Assembly (NCBI RefSeq): GCF_011022235.1 | Contig: NZ_JAAIYP010000007.1 | Span: 124,001 to 188,000 of the forward strand | Reading direction: 5' to 3' | DNA length: 64,000 nt | DNA from: Magnetospirillum aberrantis SpK | Lineage (GTDB): Bacteria > Pseudomonadota > Alphaproteobacteria > Rhodospirillales > Magnetospirillaceae | Shown: piece by piece, positions 1-6,990 of the stretch | Position numbering within the stretch: the stretch's first letter is position 1 | How the letters are laid out: each line of letters starts with the position of its first letter | The notes under the pieces: generated by a model | Told to the model about the DNA's origin: nothing | Databases searched by the model: none | The model's input: the letters and a program-made list of their open reading frames with translations, nothing else | Translations under genes and position numbers: made by a program

Positions 1-985
1 GCAACAGCGACAGGAACTGGCCGGCGACCCGCTCCCAGGAAAAGCCCGCGGCATAGTCGCGACAGGCATCCGGGTCCACGTCAAGCGCCGCCAGCGCGGC
101 AGCCTTGAGATCAGGCCCCAGCACCCCCACCGGCGCGTCGCCGACCACGTCCAGCGGACCGGGCACGGCGAAGGCGGCCACCGGCACGCCCGAGGCCAGG
201 GCCTCCAGCATCACCAGCCCGAACGTGTCGGTCAGCGACGGAAACACGAAGCAATCGGCGGCGGCGAAATAGCGCGACAATTCGGCGTCGCCATTGGCGA
301 TGCGCCAGTCCACGTCCGGGTAACGCTTCATCAGCGCCGCCCGTGCCGGACCGTCGCCCACCACCATCTTGGTCCCCGGCAGATCCAGCGCCAAAAAGGC
401 CGGCAGATTCTTTTCCACCGCCACCCGCCCCACATACAGGAACAACGGACGGGGGACGTTCAGGAAATCCTTGGGCTGCGGCCGGAACGTGCGGATGTCG
501 ACGCCATGCGACCATTCCACCGCGTTGGCGAAGCCCCATTGCCCCAATTCCTCGAACACGCTGGGCGACGGGCACATCACCGCCGAGGACGGCGCGTGGA
601 AGCGCCGGATCAAGGCATAGGGCCACGCCAGCGGCACCCCGGTCCGGGCCCGCACGTAATGGGGAAACTTGGTGTGATAGGCGGTGGTGAAGGGATGGCC
701 GTTCTTCAGGCACCATCCCCGCGCCGCCCAACCCAGCGGGCCTTCGGTGGCGACGTGCACCGCGTCGGGGGCGAAGTCCTCGATCATCGTCGCCAGCCGC
801 CGGCCGGGAAACAGCGCCAAGGGAATTTCAGGGTAGCTGGGGCACGGCATGACCCGGAACTGGCCGGGTTCGAACACCGCCACCTGATGGCCCATGCCCC
901 CAAGGGTCGCGGCCAGGGTGTCGAGCACGCGCACCACGCCGTTGCGTTGCGGATGCCAGGCGTCGGTCACGATGGCGATACGCAT
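1..985 (-). CDS. Glycosyltransferase family 4 (GT-B fold), 3' end outside the window
   Basis: The protein begins MRIAIVTDAWHPQRNG, the usual start of GT4 enzymes of the GDP-mannose-dependent mannosyltransferase / sulfoquinovosyltransferase type. About 328 residues are visible and the C-terminus runs off the left edge. The N-terminal acceptor-binding half contains a G-rich turn after the first strand. The C-terminal nucleotide-sugar half contains LFLYVGRVAVEKN and the DTFGLVMLEALASG segment, which carries the family's EX7E-like pattern. These enzymes transfer a sugar from a nucleotide donor to a lipid or glycan at the cytoplasmic face of the membrane. The donor and acceptor cannot be read from the sequence. 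The gene runs in the same direction as murI, 83 bases downstream of it. Confidence 0.85.
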   Translation of the reverse strand, partial: MRIAIVTDAWHPQRNGVVRVLDTLAATLGGMGHQVAVFEPGQFRVMPCPSYPEIPLALFPGRRLATMIEDFAPDAVHVATEGPLGWAARGWCLKNGHPFTTAYHTKFPHYVRARTGVPLAWPYALIRRFHAPSSAVMCPSPSVFEELGQWGFANAVEWSHGVDIRTFRPQPKDFLNVPRPLFLYVGRVAVEKNLPAFLALDLPGTKMVVGDGPARAALMKRYPDVDWRIANGDAELSRYFAAADCFVFPSLTDTFGLVMLEALASGVPVAAFAVPGPLDVVGDAPVGVLGPDLKAAALAALDVDPDACRDYAAGFSWERVAGQFLSLL

Positions 986-1068
986 GAAACCACTCCGTCA
1001 CGGAACCTTCCGCATGCCTAGGACCGGGCGCCGGCCGGAGCAAGTGACAGGATGGTGAATTCAACACG

Positions 1069-1903
1069 CTACAGGTTGGCCAGTTCCACCGCCGGCACCG
1101 CCCCCAGGGCGGGAAACAACCGGCTGGCGATACGGGCGAAGCGGTCGGGAGCGTCGGTGGCGATCAGCGACAGCCCCCCTGCCCCCTCCGGCGGTGCCGC
1201 CAGACCGGCGGCAGCCAGCACCGTTTCGGCCTCGGCCGCCACCGCCTCGGCACAATCGACCAGCGCCGGGCCGCCCCCCAGGACACGCCGCAGGGTCCCG
1301 GCCAGCAACGGGAAATGGGTGCAGCCCAGAACCAGACAATCGGCCGCCGCCCCCCCCCCGGAAGTAATCGCCCAGATAATGGCGTACCATGGCCTCGGCG
1401 ATGGGGCCTTCGGTCAGCCCTTCCTCGGCCAGGGCCACGAACATGGGGCACGGCACCTGGATTACCTCGGCGTCGGGACGGTGGGCACGGATGGCCCGGA
1501 CAAAGGCGGCCGACCGGCACGTTCCCTCGGTCGCCGCCACCACGATACGGCCGGAACGCGATTGCCGCGCCGCCGCCGCCGCGCCGGCTTCCACCACCCC
1601 CAGCACGGCCAGCCCGGAATGCACCGAGGCCAACGTGTCCAGAGCATGGGCCGAGGCGGTGTTGCAGGCCACCACCAGCATCTTGATGCCGCGCGCCGCC
1701 AGGAAGTCCGTCGCCTTGCCGGCATAGCGCACCACCGTCTCGGGCGATTTGGTGCCATAGGGCAACCGCGCCACGTCCCCCAGATAGAGCAATTGTTCGG
1801 ATGGCAATCGGCGGCGCAGGGCAGCGGCCACCGTCAACCCACCGACGCCCGAATCGAAGACGCCGACAGGTTGCAGAGAATGCGGGCACGCTACGGTATT
1901 CAC
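1069..1903 (-). CDS. murI: Glutamate racemase, reading frame broken at a 10-G run
   Basis: MurI interconverts L- and D-glutamate for peptidoglycan synthesis in the cytoplasm. The first catalytic cysteine is in VVACNTASAHAL and the N-terminal motif is GVFDSGVGGLTV. The second catalytic cysteine is in LVLGCTHFPLLAG. The two halves lie in different frames. The upstream frame leads into a run of ten G (coding strand) at 1350-1359. Removing one G would restore a continuous protein reading YFRGGAAADCLVLGCTH. As written, translation continues out of frame to about 1061. I chose the GTG at 1903, about 11 codons before the conserved GVFDSG; an ATG at 2008 is an alternative. murI is normally essential, so a sequencing or assembly error, or a slippage-tolerant gene, is more likely than true loss. 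Confidence 0.85.
1350..1359. repeat. Homopolymer run of ten C (ten G on the murI coding strand)
   Basis: Ten consecutive C on the plus strand lie exactly where the murI frame changes. A nine-base run gives an intact MurI. Such tracts are prone both to sequencing miscalls and to replication slippage. Confidence 0.95.
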
Positions 1904-2163
1904 CGGAGACGGCACTGGACTACCCACGTCGCCCCCTGGCCATTTGGCATAATCTAGCGATGATTTACACGAGTCTGACACGATATTACAACCTGCCCCC
2001 ACCGCCATCTTGGCCGGTGAACGTAAATGTCCTATAAATCCAGCTTAACAGAGGCAAGCCCTTTCACGGGGCGCATCGGATTATGGCGGGGGGCGACGTG
2101 ACGCACAGTGCATTCTTGGCATGGCTCCCTTCCGGTGCCGCCTTGGTCGCGGGGAACTGAAGC

Positions 2164-2937
2164 ATGGCGTGGTCGTTGTCGCGCAAGGTGTCGGTGGCGT
2201 TGCTGGGCATCTTGCTGTCCACCATGGTGATGACCGGGGCGTTCGGCTATTACAAGTTCCAATCCGTCCTGTCGGATCAGGTCAACTCGCGCTACAGCTT
2301 CGTCGTCTTCACCATCAAGCGCAAGATCGAGGACCGTCTGGCCTTGGGCCTGGCGCTGCGGGCGCTTCGCCAGATCCAGGAACTGGCCGAACTGGAAAAA
2401 GCCCGAGACAGCCAAATTCTTGGCATCCAGATATACGATTCCAACCGCGAGGTGCTGTTCGACACCGACCGCGGCACCATCGGCTCACGGGTGCCATCCA
2501 CTTGGCTGGAACCGCTGTCGGCGCAGGGCACGCAACCCTTTTCACTGACCGACGAGGATTCGGCCCTGGTGGGGCTGCCGCTGGTCAACACCTTGGGCAA
2601 GGTCGAGGGCGCGGTGGTGCTGCGCTATCCCGCCACATACCTCGAACAGGAGTTGGGGCGACTGTTGCAACGTCTGGCCGGAGAATTCGCCGTGGTCTTG
2701 CTGGGCAGCGCGGTCCTGTCCGTGATCGCCGCGTCATGGCTTCTGCGCGACGTCCGCCAGCGCCTGGTCGCCATGGAGAACACCTTGAACCAGAGCGTGA
2801 CCAAAGGGGCGCCCGCCAAACCCGGCCGCGACGCCTTCGAAGGCGACTTCGTGCGTTTTTGCGGCAAGGCGCGCGAGGCGGTGGAGCAAATCGGCGAAGC
2901 CTCGGACGAGGTTGAACGCCTGGACCGGCTGGCGTAG
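2164..2937 (+). CDS. Two-helix membrane protein with a periplasmic sensor-like domain; first gene of a six-gene operon
   Basis: The protein has 257 residues with membrane segments near 8-28 and 174-194. They enclose a periplasmic domain of about 145 residues. Within it, YDSNREVLFDTDRG followed by LVGLPLVNTLGKVEGAVVLRY resembles a single Cache/PAS-like extracellular sensor. The cytoplasmic tail is short and predicted helical (LLRDVRQRLVAMENTLNQ). It has no kinase, GGDEF or chemoreceptor output domain, so it probably passes a signal to a partner. The obvious candidate is the next gene, whose N-terminus has a similar plan. The ATG at 2164 follows a purine-rich GGGGAACTGAAGC. The gap to the next gene is 8 bases. 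I do not recognise a named family. Confidence 0.7.
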   Translation: MAWSLSRKVSVALLGILLSTMVMTGAFGYYKFQSVLSDQVNSRYSFVVFTIKRKIEDRLALGLALRALRQIQELAELEKARDSQILGIQIYDSNREVLFDTDRGTIGSRVPSTWLEPLSAQGTQPFSLTDEDSALVGLPLVNTLGKVEGAVVLRYPATYLEQELGRLLQRLAGEFAVVLLGSAVLSVIAASWLLRDVRQRLVAMENTLNQSVTKGAPAKPGRDAFEGDFVRFCGKAREAVEQIGEASDEVERLDRLA

Positions 2938-2945
2938 AGGACATC

Positions 2946-5048
2946 ATGAAGCTCGACAGCTCGCGTTCCCTGCTGATCCGCCTGTTCGCCCTGGCCGTCC
3001 TGGTGCTGGTGACGCCGCTCTCCATCCTGTCCCTGCGCGCCTTGGGCGAATTCGAACAGGGCATGGTCCCGGAACTGGACAAGAAAGCGGCGGCCATCGG
3101 CCGCGACGTCGCCGGACAGGTGTCCCGCGCGCTCGGCTACGGCATTCCGGTGGACCGGCTGGTCGGCGTGGACGAATTCTTTTCGCCCATGCTGGAAGCC
3201 AATCCCGAGATTCGCTATCTGGCCATCACCGACCCGGTCGGCCGCGTCAAATTCATCAACGGCGTCGACCGGGACGAACTGGAGCCCCATTACCGTTCGG
3301 CCGACATGAACGCCGTCGGCGCCGACGGCGTCAAATCATCCATCGGCGCCTATATGGATCTGGCCTTGCCGCTGACCGCCGGCCAAACCGTCGCCGGCCA
3401 CGTCCATGTCGGCTTCGACCAGAACCATATCGCCACAAGGCTGAGCGACATCCTGGCCGATGTGGCGGTGGTGATCGTCTCTTCCCTGATCATCGCCTTC
3501 GAAATCCTGTTGTTCGTGGTGTTCGTCAACGTCACCGGCCCGCTCAAGCTGTTGCGTGATCTGGTGAACCGTGCCGGACACGGCGACTTCACCCATGTCC
3601 CGACCAGCGGCTCGGACGACGAGGTCGGGCGCTTCCTGCGGGCTGTCCAGGGAACCTTGCGCCAACTGGACGGCCGTTACCGGCAATTGATGGCCTATGT
3701 GGACGAAGTCCGCAGCGGCCATTTCGACAAGGGCGTGGTGGCCAAGGTCGGCGATGTCGCCGACCGCATCAACTTCCTGTACCGCTTCTCGCCTTCGGGC
3801 AAGCCCGAACCCATGGTCGAGCGCCGTGCCACCGACATTCGGCTGGCACTGTTCCTGTTCGTTTTCGCCGAGGAACTGTCGCGTTCGTTCATGCCGCTGT
3901 TCGCCGGCCGACTGGCGTCGTCGGTACCGAACGTGCCCATCGATCTGGTGATGGCCTTGCCCATCGCATTGTTCATGGCCGCCATCGCCATTGCCAGTCC
4001 GCTTGCCGGACAATTGGCCGAACGGGTCGGCCCGCGCAGATTGTTCCTGATCGGTGCGGTGCCGGCGACCATCGGCTCGCTGATGACCGCCGCGTCGTTC
4101 GGCATGTTCGACCTGATATTGTGGCGGACGCTGACCGGCTTCGGCTACGCCATGGCGACCATGGCCTGCCAAAGCTACATCTCGCACGCGGTGAAATCCG
4201 ACCGCCGGGCCCAGGGATTGGGCGTCTATGTGGCGGCGGTGCTGACCGCCGGCATCGGCGGCAATGCCCTGGGTGGGGTCATCGCCGACCGCATCGGCTT
4301 GCGCCCGACCTTCGTGGTGTCGGCGATCCTGGTCGTGCTGGCCGCCATGCTGGTGTCGCGTCTGTTGTCGTCGGCCGATCCGGCGCCTGGGGAAGACCAG
4401 CCCCGCCCGCCCGGTGGACGGCATCTGCTCAGGCTGTTGCGCAACTGGCGTTTCACTGTGCTGATGGTGTTCGCCGCGGTGCCGGCCAAGATGGCGCTGA
4501 CCGGCTATCTGTTCTTCCTGGTGCCGGTGACCCTGTCGCAACAAGGCTGGGAAGTGGCGGAAATCGCCCGCATCATGGTTCTTTATCCGCTGGTCATGGT
4601 CGCCGTCTCTCCGCTGGCGGCGCGGCTGGCCGACGGCCTGGGATGGCGGGCCGGCCAAGTGGCGGTGGGCGGCCTGATCGGCGGCGTCGGTTTGCTGGCG
4701 CCGTTGCTGCTGGGGGGCGGCCCCTTGTCCATCGTGGTGTCCATCACGGCCTTGGGGGTTTCACACGGTATGTCCGCCTCGCCACAACTGGCCCTTCTGC
4801 CCGACTTGTGCTGGACCGAGTGCCGCCGTCTGGGCAACACCCGCGTACTTGGCTTCTCACGCTTCGTCGAGCGCCTGGGTTCGGTGGCCGGCCCGATCCT
4901 GGCGGCACTGTTCATTCCACTGTGGGGGATGTCGGGGGCGGTGGCCGGATTAGGCGTTGTCGTGCTGTCCATGGCCGTGGTGTTCGCCATCGCCTCGGCC
5001 GCCTACGGCTCGGGTCCTCACATCGAAACCGAGGAGGACCCGGCATGA
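2946..5048 (+). CDS. Fusion of a periplasmic sensor and HAMP region to a 12-helix MFS transporter
   Basis: The protein has 700 residues. Residues 1-30 form a membrane anchor. Residues 31-170 are a periplasmic domain with YLAITDPVGRVKFING, a Cache/PAS-like pattern. A second helix spans about 172-195 and a HAMP-like linker 196-245 (NVTGPLKLLRDLVNRAGHGDF, then DDEVGRFLRAVQ). From about 297 to the end it is a major facilitator transporter with the loop motif GQLAERVGPRR between helices 2 and 3 and with LADGLGWRAG in the second half. A sensor of chemoreceptor or kinase type joined to a transporter is an unusual architecture. One possibility is ligand-gated export or import; another is that the transporter half itself acts as the output. 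An AGAGGA ribosome site precedes the ATG. The stop overlaps the next start in ATGA. Confidence 0.8.
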   Translation: MKLDSSRSLLIRLFALAVLVLVTPLSILSLRALGEFEQGMVPELDKKAAAIGRDVAGQVSRALGYGIPVDRLVGVDEFFSPMLEANPEIRYLAITDPVGRVKFINGVDRDELEPHYRSADMNAVGADGVKSSIGAYMDLALPLTAGQTVAGHVHVGFDQNHIATRLSDILADVAVVIVSSLIIAFEILLFVVFVNVTGPLKLLRDLVNRAGHGDFTHVPTSGSDDEVGRFLRAVQGTLRQLDGRYRQLMAYVDEVRSGHFDKGVVAKVGDVADRINFLYRFSPSGKPEPMVERRATDIRLALFLFVFAEELSRSFMPLFAGRLASSVPNVPIDLVMALPIALFMAAIAIASPLAGQLAERVGPRRLFLIGAVPATIGSLMTAASFGMFDLILWRTLTGFGYAMATMACQSYISHAVKSDRRAQGLGVYVAAVLTAGIGGNALGGVIADRIGLRPTFVVSAILVVLAAMLVSRLLSSADPAPGEDQPRPPGGRHLLRLLRNWRFTVLMVFAAVPAKMALTGYLFFLVPVTLSQQGWEVAEIARIMVLYPLVMVAVSPLAARLADGLGWRAGQVAVGGLIGGVGLLAPLLLGGGPLSIVVSITALGVSHGMSASPQLALLPDLCWTECRRLGNTRVLGFSRFVERLGSVAGPILAALFIPLWGMSGAVAGLGVVVLSMAVVFAIASAAYGSGPHIETEEDPA

Positions 5049-6073
5049 AGCGGCGCCACCTGATCGCCGGGCTGGCGGGACTTGGAATCGGCGCCGCCAA
5101 TCCGGTCCTGGCCCAGCCCCGCCCGCGCTCCGGCGAGAAACCCTTCCGCATCTACATGGCGCTGTTTCGCGGCTGGGAAGATTGCGCCCAGGGGTTCAAG
5201 GATTACTTCGTCAACCAGGGCATCCCGGTCGAGCTGATCGTGCGCGATGCCGGCCAGGATAAAAGCAAGCTTGCCGGCTTCGTCGCCGAAGCCAAGGAAA
5301 TGAAGGTCGACCTTGTGTTCACCTGGGGCACCACGGTCACCCAGGAGATGCTGGGTCCCTGGGACAAGCCGGACCCGGCACGCCACATCACCGACATCCC
5401 GGCGGTGTTCGCCATCGTGTCGCAGCCGGTGGGGGCCAAGGTGGTGCCCGATCTGGTCTCGTCCCGGCGCAACGTCACCGGCACCACCTATCTGGTGCCG
5501 CTCGAGACCCAGATGGCGCTGATCCAGTCCTATCGCCCGTTCTCGGTGCTGGGCATGGTCTACAACCCGCTGGAACCGGCGTCACGCATCACCATCGACG
5601 AGTTGACGGCGCTGGGACGGCAACTGGACTTCCGGCTCGAGGCGGTTCCGGTCGACGTGGCCGACGGCAAGCCGCAGCCAACCTCGATCCCGGCCAAGGT
5701 CGCCGAGGTCAAGGCGGCAGGCGCCCTGTTCCTGTACATCCCGCCCGACACCTTCATCAACGTCAACCGCGACGTGCTGACCGGCGCGGCGCTGGAGGCG
5801 GGGCTTCCCAGCTTCGCCGCCGCCGAGAACCCGGTCGTCAACTCCAAGGCCATGTTCGGTGCGGTCTGCCGTTATTATCCGGTGGGACAACTGACCGCCT
5901 ATAAGGCGGAACAGATTTTGGTGCAAAAGCGCGCCCCCGCCGACATTCCCATCGACGCCCCAAAACGCATGGCGATCATGATCAACATGCCGGTGGTCCG
6001 CGCGCTGGGCTTCTATCCGCCCATGAACCTGTTGGGATTGTCGGAAGTGATCGACCCGGAGAGCCGGCCATGA
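5045..6073 (+). CDS. Secreted substrate-binding protein of the ABC_sub_bind (TrpX-like) type
   Basis: The protein has 342 residues. Its N-terminus MKRRHLIAGLAGLGIGAANPVLA is a signal peptide with twin basic residues. Mature features include LVFTWGTTVTQEMLGP and the NPLEP and YIPPDTFIN segments, typical of the uncharacterised ABC-type substrate-binding family (Pfam ABC_sub_bind). Family members bind small amino-acid-like ligands in the periplasm. No ABC permease or ATPase lies nearby. This suggests the protein delivers its ligand to the sensor domains or to the MFS fusion encoded just upstream; that is inference. The start overlaps the preceding stop (ATGA) and the stop overlaps the next start (ATGA), so the chain is translationally coupled. 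Confidence 0.82.
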   Translation: MKRRHLIAGLAGLGIGAANPVLAQPRPRSGEKPFRIYMALFRGWEDCAQGFKDYFVNQGIPVELIVRDAGQDKSKLAGFVAEAKEMKVDLVFTWGTTVTQEMLGPWDKPDPARHITDIPAVFAIVSQPVGAKVVPDLVSSRRNVTGTTYLVPLETQMALIQSYRPFSVLGMVYNPLEPASRITIDELTALGRQLDFRLEAVPVDVADGKPQPTSIPAKVAEVKAAGALFLYIPPDTFINVNRDVLTGAALEAGLPSFAAAENPVVNSKAMFGAVCRYYPVGQLTAYKAEQILVQKRAPADIPIDAPKRMAIMINMPVVRALGFYPPMNLLGLSEVIDPESRP

Positions 6074-6990
6074 ACATCGTCATCTGCACCAAGCGCGATC
6101 TGGCCGGCGCGCTGGTTCTCAACCACCTGATGCCGCATCTGGCCGAAGACCGGGTCATGGTCCTGTTGTCGGACAAGACCCGGCCGGCGGAAAAGGCCCA
6201 GCCGGAACTGGCCGAAATGAAGTTCCTGGAACGCGAATTGCCGGTCGACGTGCTGTTTCCGCTGATCGACCGGCTTGGCGGAAACGGCGACGCGCCTTTG
6301 GCCACCTTCGCCGGCCTTCAGAAGCGTTACGGCATCTCGTTCCACACCTTGTCCGACATCAACGCCCCCGAGGCGCAGACCCTGCTTGGGGACTTCGCCC
6401 CCGACGTCGTGCTGTCGGTGCGGTTCTCCCTGATCTTCAAGCGCCCGGCCCTGGATATCGCGCGGCTCGGCACCTGGAACGTCCATCCCGGTGCTCTTCC
6501 CCGCTATGCCGGATTGTTCGCGCCATTCCGCGCCCTGGTGGACGGCCAGGATCGCATCGGCTGCACCTTGCACCGCATCGACGATGGCATCGACACCGGC
6601 CCCGTGGCCGGCATCGGCTGGCTGCCGGTCCAGCGGGAGCGTTCCTTGCTGTGGCACGTGGTCAACACCTACGGCCCTGGGCTGGAGCTGTTCTTGTCCA
6701 TGCTGTCCGACATGCGCCGGGACAGGGTGCCGGAACTGTCCGCCCAGGACCGCACGCAACGCCAATACCTGTCCATGCCCGACGCCGCCCAGTTCGCCGC
6801 CTTTCACCAACAGGGGCTGCGCCTGTCCGACCGCGAGGAATACCTGGAGATCGTCGCGGGTTTCCTGGCCCCCGGCCAGACCATGCCGACAGCGGTGCAC
6901 GAAGCGCTCGACGCCGTCGAGGCCGGAACCCTCGGCGCGGCGGCGCCGGTTGAGAAGGTGGGAGCGCCATGCTGCTGCGCACGCGCGTAA
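6070..6990 (+). CDS. Formyltransferase-family enzyme (methionyl-tRNA formyltransferase-like fold)
   Basis: The protein has 306 residues. NVHPGALPRYAGLFAPFRAL followed by CTLHRIDDGIDTGPVAG matches the formyl_transf_N family, including the catalytic Asn-His pair (NVHPG) and the Asp of the IDDGIDTG segment. These enzymes move a formyl group from 10-formyltetrahydrofolate to an amine, for example on Met-tRNA, a sugar nucleotide or glycinamide ribotide. The C-terminal third shows no Fmt tRNA-binding domain that I recognise, so it is probably not the housekeeping Fmt. Its place between a binding protein and a SpoIIE-type phosphatase is odd. It may modify a ligand or a sensed compound. It overlaps the next gene by 22 bases. 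The tail ends in a CCC cluster (GAPCCCARA). Confidence 0.75.
   Translation: MNIVICTKRDLAGALVLNHLMPHLAEDRVMVLLSDKTRPAEKAQPELAEMKFLERELPVDVLFPLIDRLGGNGDAPLATFAGLQKRYGISFHTLSDINAPEAQTLLGDFAPDVVLSVRFSLIFKRPALDIARLGTWNVHPGALPRYAGLFAPFRALVDGQDRIGCTLHRIDDGIDTGPVAGIGWLPVQRERSLLWHVVNTYGPGLELFLSMLSDMRRDRVPELSAQDRTQRQYLSMPDAAQFAAFHQQGLRLSDREEYLEIVAGFLAPGQTMPTAVHEALDAVEAGTLGAAAPVEKVGAPCCCARA

Noticed and set aside
3336-4658. Open frame of 440 codons antisense to the MFS fusion
   Set aside because: It is Gln/His/Arg-rich without motifs and lies entirely opposite a well-supported membrane protein.
4121-5044. Open frame continuous with the binding-protein gene, overlapping the MFS gene
   Set aside because: The translated extension is Arg/Gly-rich shadow sequence; the binding protein's signal peptide starts at the ATG at 5045.
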